This document shows, piece by piece, positions 47,829 through 58,600 of a DNA stretch of 64,000 nt. A program made the translations under genes and the position numbers. This DNA comes from Tetracentron sinense (Eukaryota; Streptophyta; Magnoliopsida; Trochodendrales; Trochodendraceae). The notes under the pieces are model-generated. The model was not told the DNA's origin. It did not search any database and saw nothing but the letters and a program-made list of their open reading frames with translations. Position 1 is the first letter of the stretch, and the number at the start of each line of letters is the position of its first letter. The stretch covers positions 7,030,047 through 7,094,046 of the forward strand of contig CM026570.1 in the NCBI GenBank assembly GCA_015143295.1. Reading direction: 5' to 3'.

Positions 47829-48356
47829 CTAAAACTCTTGTGATGCAGATCCAGGCTCGCCCTTCCCCTTCCCCTTCCCCGTCTTCTTCGGCAACAAAGT
47901 CTGGTGAATGTTGGGCAAAACCCCTCCATTAGCAATCGTAACAGTCCCCAAAAGCTTGCTCAACTCCTCATCATTCCTCACGGCAAGCTGTATATGCCTT
48001 GGCACTATACGATTCTTCTTGTTATCCCTAGCTGCATTTCCAGCGAGTTCAAGAACCTGAAAAAATAAAATTCAAAACCCCAGAATAAGAATCGCATAAA
48101 AACGAATAGAATCGACAAATCCAACAAAACAAAATCGATTTATTTATCGAACCTCTGCGGCAAGGTACTCGAGTACGGCGGAGAGATAGACCGGAGCTCC
48201 GGCACCAACACGCTCGGCGTATTTCCCGGCTTTGAGGAATCTGGCAATCCTTCCGACTGGGAATTGTAGACCAGCCTTATGAGATCTGGAGACCGATTTA
48301 GACGCCTTGGGCTTGCCTCTCCCACCTTTTGTTGAAGCTGAAGCTGAACTACTCAT
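47829..48356 (-). CDS. H2AX: Histone H2A.X
   Basis: This is the core histone variant whose C-terminal serine is phosphorylated by ATM/ATR at DNA breaks. Exon 1 is 48356-48153 (68 codons) and exon 2 is 48056-47829 (75 codons plus TAG). The intron is 96 bp with GT-AG ends in phase 0, giving 143 residues. The fold is complete: [97 protein letters not shown]. The tail ends GSASQEF, whose SQEF marks plant H2A.X, not canonical H2A, H2A.W or H2A.Z. It lies head-to-head with the peptidase-like gene. The tail's Lys-Gly repeats come from a GGGGAA repeat that could form a G-quadruplex. Confidence 0.97.
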
Positions 48357-49308
48357 CGTTAATGGCGGTTTGATCTTCAGGTGAAACCCTAACGCAGAAT
48401 TGAAGCAAAACTCACTTTTTTTCTATCATAGAACGACGAATAAAGATCAGCAAAAGTATAACAGCAGAAAACGTTCGTGATGTCATAGCTGAAGATATGA
48501 CAAGTATCTTCTTACGTGGCGCCATGTAATTGGCTTTTTGCTCAACTGCACAACAGCTAACGCTGTTGCTGATCCTTCTTCTCAACGGAGAACTGGAGAT
48601 CCATTTTCTCCATTGATGTAAAGCAGAACAGAAGCTACAGCTCAAACTATAGCAGTCGAAAGCATCGTCGATTTGGGACCATTATTCTCGCTAATGGAGT
48701 GGTCTGTCTCTCAAATATTTTTTATTTATTTATAATTTTTTTTTCAGCTTTTGGAGGTAAGTAGGGTTTTGTCTGTTAGTTACGGATGATCTGTAAGTAT
48801 CATTGTTGTCAGAAACCCTAATTCTGTATCTATTTACAGTACAAGAAGACAACGAAGTTCTGCTGATCTGGTTTCATCTGATTTGAACAATCGTCTTGGT
48901 AGCAATAAAATCTGTATCTTTATCGCATCTGTTCGTTTCTACATTTTGTCTAGATCTGCACTGTTATTTTTCAAGATAAATCCATGAAACCCTAATTTTC
49001 CAGACGACAATAACTGCAGGTTTAATGGTTATACTGCCATATATGTACGGTAATTCAATAACCATTGGGCATCTCTCTGTGACCATTAATAAATTTAGGG
49101 ATTTCAGATTTTTTTTCTTCTTCTTTTGTTGTTTGTATCTAAAGGTTATCTTTACAATTTTGGCTTCTATTTGTGTGGTTGAGGCTGGAGCAGAACTGAA
49201 GTCAATAATGTGTTATCCTTACTGAAAAACAGGAACCCTTCTGGGTAATTGTAGGTTTCAGTTTGGTTGTATAGTTAGTTAGTTACTTGAACTGGGGTTT
49301 GGAGGGTT
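48357..49308. promoter_or_regulatory. Shared divergent promoter region
   Basis: These 952 bp separate the start codons of H2A.X (minus) and the peptidase-like gene (plus). Read on the minus strand, GCCAAT (CCAAT box) and TGGCGCCACGTAAG (E2F-like GGCGCCA overlapping an ACGT core) lie at about 48511-48535, some 160-180 bp upstream of the H2A.X ATG. On the plus strand TATTTATAA at about 48728 and a strong donor-like GGAGGTAAGTAGGG at 48753 suggest a TATA element and a possible 5'-UTR intron. No functional data. Confidence 0.45.
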
Positions 49309-52300
49309 ATGGGTTTTGCAGTTTGTTACAATGGATTGTGCATCTCTCAATTTCGGCCAAAAATTCAAATGTTTAGAACTGTAGTTTCATTGGAACGCGG
49401 GGACCCTGGTGCTTTGCGTCATATTGCCCTCAAAAGATTGGACAGGGAGCTGTTGAAGGGGAATATCAAGAGTGCACTTTCTATTGTCAAGCAGTTACAG
49501 GGGAAGACCGGAGGTCTCCTTGGCTTTGGTGCAGCCAGGCAGGTTGTTTAAGCTATTTTCTATACTGTTCTTTTCATTTGTGGTTTTTTTCTTGAATGTA
49601 ATTCACTGTTGGATTGGATTCTTCATACAATGCAGTTACCTTATGCTTAGATTAGTTATTAATGTGTCAAATAATGGCAACAAATCATGAAGTAATAATT
49701 GTTGTAATAAAATTTTCTGATCTTAGATAAATAGCACACTGTACAGTATCACTACTTACTGAATGTTAACACTATTGTTCGAAATAATCACTGCTGAATT
49801 TCTACAGTATCTTGCAGATAACCAGAACAAATCTATATGATATCATTAACCTGACCTGATCAAAATCTCAACTGTAATATGGCATGGACAGCAACCTTTT
49901 GGACTGCAACCTTTGTATATGAATCCCAAATTCAAACAGCTTATTCAATCTGCAAAACAGAATTTTGACAAAACCCAAAAACAACTAATCGATTAGTGAC
50001 TGAGGCGTGGTTGAAGAACACTGTACTTGAAATCGATTTCGCCCCCACTAAGTAGTCCTTGGTGCAATTGGGTTGTCGGCGCCCGATCTCTAGGATTCAA
50101 CAGCCTTTCCTTTGTTAAGCGTGCACACGCCAATAACAAAGGCAATGAACTTGTTGGAAGAAAATGCCCAAAGGAAAATTTTGAAGAAAACTGAGTACAG
50201 GGAAGAAGAGAAAGATCTGATTTTTTTTTTCTTGTATCAAATAGAAAGAATGGTTTGGCTTTTATAGACCCACCCTTCTTTCAAGAAATTAATACCCCAA
50301 CAAAAATCCGTTCATGAATCTCAACGGGAAGATAATACGCCTCTAATAACATATTACCGACGACTATAATAATAATGGAAGAAATAATGTTTAATAAAAA
50401 AGAATAGATTCAGATTAAAGAAGGAAAACTCAAAGAAGATCTTAAGATGAGAATCTTACCTCTCAATATGAACAAACCCTTTTATGAAAAAAGAAAAAAA
50501 AAAACGTTCACAAGAGGTAACTGAAAGAGACGACATAAGAGAAAGGGAAAGTCTCTTGTGAGATTTGATCCTGTGCTTCTCACCTAATGATACTATCCTT
50601 CACATGATTTGGTTTTACTCAAAGGAGTAAAGTCTCTTATGAGACTTGATATCATGTTTCTCAACAATGATATCATGTTTCTCAAGTTTTGGTTTTACTC
50701 ACAACAATAATGATTAATCAGAAGTTTAAGTACATTATAAGTGCTCACCATTGCCAAGTAAGCTGAAGAGGTTGTTCACCTGATAAGCTGGGGCCAAACT
50801 GACTACTTTTACGAAGAGGTTTGCTTGTATATCTTTTCACTTGATTAATGCGCTTTTATGATGCTGATTTTCTAAGATGTGGAATGCATGTAGATATACA
50901 TATTGTTGTCAATGGCATCTGGCTGGGTCTTCGGGGCTTTGTTTGCAATTTTCAAACAACATCTGTCACATTGCTAGCACTAGGGTCCGTTCTTTTGCTG
51001 AGACATAAAGTACAGCACTTTGCAAGTTTTGTCATTTGATAATACACCTTTTCTCTCTTGAGAATATCGTGTTTTTCATCTATTCGGTTGCATCTATTCG
51101 GTTGCAAATTCCGTAAGACTTCAAATGCCATTGATGATTTCAATTCTCATAAAAAATTATAAGACTTGAAATTTCATTATGGTAAGAATTTATTTTGTTA
51201 AAAAACCTTGATAAAGTGACTCAAATTTCCTAACAACTACCATGACAAAGTGCAAAGTGTCAAGCATTATAAGTCTCAGCAAAAGAACGGACCCGAATGG
51301 ATTGGTTGCCATTGTATGTAAACTATCTTCCAATTCCAATGGACTCTTTAGCTTGTATGTCATATGTGTGAGATTAACCAGTTATATATTATTCAGCATT
51401 AATTTACTTTGGCATACGTATAATTCACCAAGATAATCAGCTACAGATTGACTGAAATGTTTGTATAATTCAAAGTTACTCCCTTTTGTCCAACTCTCTC
51501 TCTCTCTCTCTCTCAGGTTATTTTATAATATTTTGTTACATTAAGGATTTATTCAATGAAATTTAATTTGATCTCTCTCTCTCTCTCTGTGAGTGTCAAT
51601 ATGTGTGAGTTCAGGAGTTTGTTAGAAGTTGAATACTTTACCAGTCGAAGAGTAGCTCCTTGTGGCAGTAATTGTCCCCAAATCAGTAGGAACTTGAACT
51701 TTTGAGGCCTTCCGTAGTAATAATGGAGGGTTCAATGTACATTCCCAAATAGCCAAATAATGGAATTGGTATGACATCAGAGATTTTGCTGGCAACATTT
51801 CTACTGATTCTGAGATTATTTATTTGTGACTGGCAATGTGAAGCTTACAGGTATTTAACGAAGTCTTGTTTGTCCTACTTTTTATAGAGTTCTCTAATAC
51901 GGTTTTAGTGTCATAAAGACTGTCATGTGATTCATGTTTCATGTTATTATCTTTTGAAACTGTTGGAATTAAGAATATTTTTAGCAGTTTCTTTAGCCCT
52001 TAATTAGTTTCCTATTTTTGTTTAATCCTTATTTAGTTAGGAACTTTGTGTATATATATTGGATTGGAAGCATAATAAACATATCTTTTATCTCCCAAAT
52101 TTCTTTTTGGTATCAGAGTCAGCCCAAGAGACAAAACCCTAGCCGCCAACCACCACCACACCACAGCACCACCACCACTAGCTAGCCGACAGCCCCAGGC
52201 CACCAGCTAACATACCTCGCGACAGGCGGCTGATCACCACAGGCCACAAGCAGCCTTCCGGTCCCTTGCACAGCCTCTGTGCTGCCACCTTTGGCCTTCT

Positions 52301-52576
52301 CGGCCTGTCCGTGATGTGTTGAGCCCTCCCAAGCTCTTCGTCTATTGGTTGGGTAGCCGAGTGTCCGGTTACCCCTGTCTATTCAGCCGTTTTTTTCTTT
52401 TTCCGGTTGTGGTTCTATTGTTGCCGATCGTTATCCGGCCTTTGTTATTTGTCTGTCCTTTTTTGTATTGTTGGACTACTTGCATCATGATTGAACCGGA
52501 AAAAGAAGTTGCCCCTGTTGTCCCTCCAGCTTTCTTGGTTCCTCGGACAGATCTCTCTATCACTCAATCCACACCG

Positions 52577-52608
<32 letters not shown>

Positions 52609-55600
52609 ACATAATTTTCATGCTTGGTCTTGCTCCTTCTGCCTTTATCTTGGTGGAAAACGCAAGACTGGGTGGATTCTTGGAAAAGAACCTAGGCCGA
52701 CTGCATCTGATCCCAAGGTTGAACAGTGGGATATGGACAACTGTATTATTCAGGGTTTGATGTTCAACTCAATGGAAGATAAGATCTACAACATGTTCAT
52801 GTATCACGATACTATCCATGGTCTGTGGAGTGCCTTGACTAAGATGTATGCTCATGCACACTATGACTCTCGGATCTTCGAGCTCTATCGGGATATCTCT
52901 CATGCCTCCCAGGCTGCCTTAGGATTCTCAGTTGCGCTGCTGTTAAGTCCAAACGTCTTGATCGTAGGCATACGTACCAATTTCTAATGGGTTTGAAACC
53001 TAAGTTTGAGGCTCTTCGGGCTCAAATTTTAAACACCTCTCCTATGCCTTCTCTTTATGAGGCATTTGCTACTGTGGATGGAGATGAACGCCGACACCGT
53101 CTTCTTCCACCGACTCTATCACCTGAGTTGTCTCCAGTGGTTCTTGATCAGATAGCCTTTGCTGCTCCGTCAGGCTCTCGTCTGGCGGGTAACCGCCCTT
53201 ATTGTCAGCATTGCCGCAAGCTTGGTCATGTCATTGATCGTTGTTTTGATCTCCATCATGAGTTGAAGCAGCGTTATTCTCGAATCAGGACCAGGGGAAC
53301 AAAGATCGAGGGAAATGGGCTCCCATACAGGAGTCATTGCCAAGGTAGCACCTGCTCTATCTATTTCAGATTATAGTCAGCTTCAGTCACAAATTGCTCA
53401 GCTTCAGTCACACTTTGGCTTGGGTCCTGCTTCTTTGGCCACCATCTCGTCTGCCAGTCCCAAGGCTACTCTTGCTACAGGTATACCTACTGCTCTTCAT
53501 GTTAAGTCAGGCAATCCTACTTGGATTCTGGATTCCGGAGCCAATAATCACATGACTGGTGAGTTGTCCATTTTATTATCTCCAATTACCCCTATTACTC
53601 AGTCCGTTCGTATTGCCGATGGGTTCTCTATCAGAATCAGTAGTCAGGGTGATGCACATTTATCTTCAGACATCACTCTTCCCTCTGTTTTTTATGTTCC
53701 TAACTTTGCTTATAATCTTCTCTTAGTTAGTCTACTTGCGAAAAACCTTCATTGTGCTGTTATTTTCTTACACGATCATTGTCTATTGTAGGACTTGACT
53801 TCGAAGAAGATTTTTGGCAGGGGATATGAGCGCGATGAACTCTACTACTTTGGAGATCCTTCGTCTTCCAAAGTGTCGTCATCTAGTCTTCAGGCGTCTG
53901 TTTTGCTTGTTTTGACTCTTCTGTTTTTTCTATTCAAACTCTTGATTTGTGGCATGCTCGTTTAGGACATGCAAACTTTCAGTATTTATGTTGGCTTTTT
54001 CCGCCTTTGAATAAAGCATACAAGAACTTTAAATTTAAATGTGTGGTGTGTGAATTGTCAAAACATACTCGCACTACTTATATCCCTCGCATGCACCGTG
54101 CACCTAGTGCATTTGATCTTATACACTCTGATGTTCTGGATCCTTCTCCAGTGACTGCCTTATCTCAACATCGTTATTATGTCACTTTCATAGATGATTA
54201 CACTCGTTGCACTTGGGTCTATCTTATGAAGAAAAAATCTGAGGTGTTTTCCCACTTTATTAATTTTCTGCAAATGATCAAAACCCAATATAATACTGTT
54301 GTACGGAATATTCGGTCTGATAATGGTCGGGAATATATCACAAATGAATTTCGGAATGAACTTAACAATAGTGGTATTATCCAACAACTTACCTGTCCTT
54401 ACACTCCTAAGTTGAATGGTGTGGCGGAGCTTAAAAACCGACACATTATCTTTGTTGTTCGGTGTCTCTTATGTGGTATGGGAGTACCCAAATATTTCTA
54501 GCATATGGCTGTCCTCATTGCCATATATCTTATAAATTGCACTCCCAGTCGGATCCTGCAAGGCAGGGCCCCTATACATGTCCTTTAGCCTGATAGCACC
54601 CTTTTTCCTATCATACCTCGTGTGTTTAGGTGTACATGCTTTGTTCAGAACCGCAATCCTTCTCTTACCAAACTCGATGATAAGGCCATTTGGTGTATCT
54701 TCTTAGGGTATTCTAGCATGTCTAAGGGGTATCGTTGTTATGATCCGGTTACTTGTCACATTTATCACTTATTAGATGTTACTTTTTTGGAAACTGTTCA
54801 TTTCTTTTCAGGTACTCCTTCCTTGCCGGGACTTGTTGAGGAGACTCCTCCGGAGGACTCATCCTGCACCCATTCTTGAGCCTCCTCCGATGTCCTTTCC
54901 TTCATTCACTAGCAGGTCCCTTCCTCTGGTAATCACTACTGATCCTTTCCCTTATGTTCCTCGCTGTCCGCGCTCTAATATTCCTCGTCGCCCGTGCTCT
55001 CATGTTCCTCCGCCAGACTCTTCTCCGGACTCAAGTACTTCACCTCTTCCCTTAGCTTCTGATATTGCACCTCCCCAGTACCCTCCCCATGATCGTCATC
55101 CCCCCACTCGTTTGAGTTTTTCTTGTAATACTAATCATCCTAATGCCAAGTTTATCTCTTATCAGGGTCTTTCAGCTTCCTATCAATATTTTCTTGGCCA
55201 AGGTTGATTCAGTGTCTGTTCCTCGCTCAGTCTCTGAGGCTCTCCAAGAGCCTAAGTGGGTGGCTGCCATAAAAGCATAAATGGATGCTCTTCAACAAAA
55301 TCAGGCATGAGACCTTGTTGATCTACCTGCTGGTGAGCGTACAGTTGGCTGTAAGTGGGTCTTCAGTGTGAAGTATTTTGCAGACGGTACTGTTGAGAGG
55401 TATAAGGCTCGCCTTGTTGCTAAAGGCTTCACTCAGGTTCCGGGTAAAGACTTTGGTGCTACCTTTGCTCCTGTGGCTAAGTTGACTACGGTCCGTCTTT
55501 TTGTCTCACTTGCTGCTTCCTATTCTTGGCTTCTTCATCAACTAGATGTCAAGAATGCTTTCCTTAATGGTGACCTTTTCGAGACTATATACATGGATCC

Positions 55601-58600
55601 GCCACTGGGTTTTCGGGCTCAGGGGGAGTATTTAGGGAAAGTTTGTTCTCCGAAAATCCCTCTATGGGCTTAAGCAGTCTTCTCGAGCATGGTTTAGTTG
55701 TTTCAGTGATGTATTTTTGAATATGGGGTTTGTTAGGTGCTACTCTGATTATACATGCTTTATTCAGCGACAGTCAGATGGACGATGTATTATCATCTCA
55801 GTTTACATAGATGACATCATTATTATTGGAGATGATGCACCCGGTATTGCTAAGGTGAAGTGTGATCTCGGGGTGTCCTTTGACATTAAGGACTTGGGTC
55901 CTCTGTGGTATTTCCTTGGCATTGAGGTTGTTAGATCTCGCAGTGGCATATTCCTATCTCAACGGAAGTATGTTCTTGACCTTCTTCAGGATACAAGTAT
56001 GCTTGGGTGTAGGCCTGCTTCTACTCTTATGGATCCAAACCTTAAATTGTCAGCATAATCGGGGGAGCTACTATCGGATCCGTCTGTTTATCAACGTCTT
56101 GTGGGTCGTCTTATTTACTTGACGAACACAAGACCGGATCTCACTTTTGTTGTTAGTGTTGTGAGTCAATTTATGCATTCTCCACGTACCTCTCATCTGG
56201 ATGCAGTTTATCATATTCTCCGGTACCTTAAGACTTGTCCTGGTCTTAGGCTTTTTTATACGACAGGAGCACAGTCAGGTCTCTCTTGTTTTACAGATGC
56301 TGATTATGCAGGGTCTAAGAGTGATAGGCGCTCTACTTCTGGCATATGTATTTTCCGTGGTAGTCATGTCATATCCTGGAAAAGTAAGAAACAAGCGGTT
56401 GTTTCTTGATCTTCTGCTGAGGCTGAATATCATGCCATGGCTCAGGGGCACATGTGAGCTTCTCTGGCTACGTTCCCTTATGACTGAGCTTGGCTTCTTT
56501 GTGATGGATTCATCTTCTTTGTTCTGTGATAATCAGTCTGTCATTATGTAATCCTTTGACTCTGTACTTCATGAGACGACAAAACACATAGAAGTTGAAA
56601 TTCACTTCATTCGGGAAAAAGTTCGTTCAGGTGTCATTTCTCCGAGCTTTGTTCCCTCATCCGATCAAACTGCCGATATGTTCACCAAGTCTATTGGACC
56701 CTCGTTACTGCAATCTTCTCTTGTCAAGCTTGGGCTTGTCAATATATTCGCCTCAGCTTGAGGTGGAGTGTTGGAATTAATAGTATTTTTAGCAGTTTCT
56801 TTAGCCCTTAATTAGTTTCCTATTTTTGTTCTATTCCTATTTAGTTAGGAACTCTGTGTATATATATTGGATTGGAAGCATAATAAACGTATCTTTTCTC
56901 TCCCAAATTTCTTTTGAAACCATGCTGGATCATTTTATTATGTGTGTGTGAGATATCTCCCAGAACACAATGGACGCATTTATCATAAGTTACGCACCGA
57001 CTGATTGTAGCTATATTTCTTCCATTTGTCCCAGTTAATTTTCTTGCAGTTTGTTAATAGATTTTCGTTGCATTTTGGTGTGTCATGTTACCATGATCAC
57101 ATCTTTTACCTTCCCAAAAAAAATGATCACGTCTTTTAAATGTGCTAGTAAAATCGTGGTGTAGGTACCTCAAAGACTCTACACCTTGGACGAATTAAAG
57201 CTGAATGGGATGGATACATTATCTCTTCAATCATTGGTTGATTCAATACTGGATACAATTGAAAGAAGTATTCAGTTCTGTAGACATGATGTGGTATGTT
57301 CTTTATTTTCTATCTATTAATCACAATATTTACTATTTCAACTCTGTTGCCCATTAGAATTGGTGTTAGTCTCCTTTCTTGAAGCTTCAAGTGCTGAATC
57401 ATAACACATATATGGTTACATTATTAGCTTCTAAGACTCTAATTGGCACCTGTACATATGCATTATGGGAATATAAATTTATTTTACTTATCTCATATTC
57501 TGAAATACTTAGATCTTTAAAGTTTGACCTTAGGTTATCGGGTTTCGTTGTTAACACTAATTTCTATTATTGTCTTTTATACATGTAAATTGCCCTGCAT
57601 CTTCTGCAACTTTGCATCAAAATATCCTTTTAGAAAAGGTTTTAGAACTCAATTAGTTGAATGAATTCTAACCTTCACTACTAACTTCTACAATAAAATG
57701 CAACTGGAATCCTATAATGATTTTGCTAAATTTTAAAAACTCTTTCGTAAATCTTTTGGCAGGTCCTACAAGAATCCACAATGACTCTTTAGTATTTATA
57801 TATCGGTTGTAAAGAATCCAACAATGACTCTCTTTAGTATTAGGACCCGCCCCACCCACCCGCCCAAAAAAAAAAGTAAAACAGATACGACTTGCTGGTC
57901 TTAGTATGAGAAGTTCACTTGAAGTTATAATGGTAGTACGGAAGACAGAACTTAAAGTACCTGGTGGCAAGTGCTCTTAAACTCCAAAAGTTTCCTCTAG
58001 TATTCTCATGCAATAACTGAAATCATGAATCTCGTGCTTGGAAACTGAAATCTTACTGCACGGTTGCTATAGTTGGATTGGCCAGTGCTAGAGTTGAACA
58101 CTTGAACTAGACAAACTCAGTGTTCAACAAACTGAAATTTTGTAATATTACTTGCACTTTATGGATACTACTGCCAATGCTTAACTATAGTCAGTTTCAT
58201 CACTTCATTGATAGGTGGTCCACTAAGAGATGGATTCAATCATTCTCCAAAATTTGTGACAATTTATTAAGACTTTGTGAGAGAAGATGCCCTCATAAAT
58301 TGCCTGCACTTTGTGGGTACTATTCCGTTAAGTGGTTTGCAAATCCTAGACTATTTTACCACTGATTTATTGCAGGCCCATTCAAAGATTTATTTATGCA
58401 TTTGCACCTTTTGTTATGTGGATACTTTCTATCCATTTTATACTATACGTTGGTTTATTTTTATGTTATCTGTATTTAAGATGGCTCACCAAATTTATCG
58501 TTTCATAGGTCTCTTTTAAAGAACTGGAGAGTTTGATGCTTAATGCAACCAGTGAGTCTCTCTGTGAAGAAAATCATCTTATGTGTATGCAAGTAAGACA

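Larger units (their letters stand above)
51961..56915 (+). mobile_element. Near-complete Ty1-copia retrotransposon
   Basis: The element is 4,955 bp with 147-bp LTRs at 51961-52107 and 56769-56915. The 5-bp target duplication GAAAC is exact (51956-51960 and 56916-56920). The primer-binding site TGGTATCAGAG starts at 52108, immediately after the left LTR. A polypurine stretch, GAGGTGGAG, precedes the right LTR. By eye the LTRs differ at about 9 of 147 positions (about 94% identity). Short LTRs and sub-5-kb size recall the Ale/Retrofit group (inference). It lies sense in the first intron of the peptidase-like gene. Confidence 0.93.
49543..57164 (+). other. Intron 1 of the peptidase-like gene (7.6 kb)
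   Basis: Donor CAG|GTTGTT, acceptor GTGTAG. It contains a TIR MITE and a 4.96-kb copia element. The stretch 49990-50240 (GTCGGCGCCCGATCTCTAGG, AACTTGTTGGAAG) has the flavour of a minus-strand LTR, but its limits are unclear. Confidence 0.75.

Noticed and set aside
48412-48645. 77-codon minus-strand frame upstream of H2A.X
   Set aside because: It has no known motif, lies in the divergent promoter, and contains CCAAT/E2F-like promoter motifs instead.
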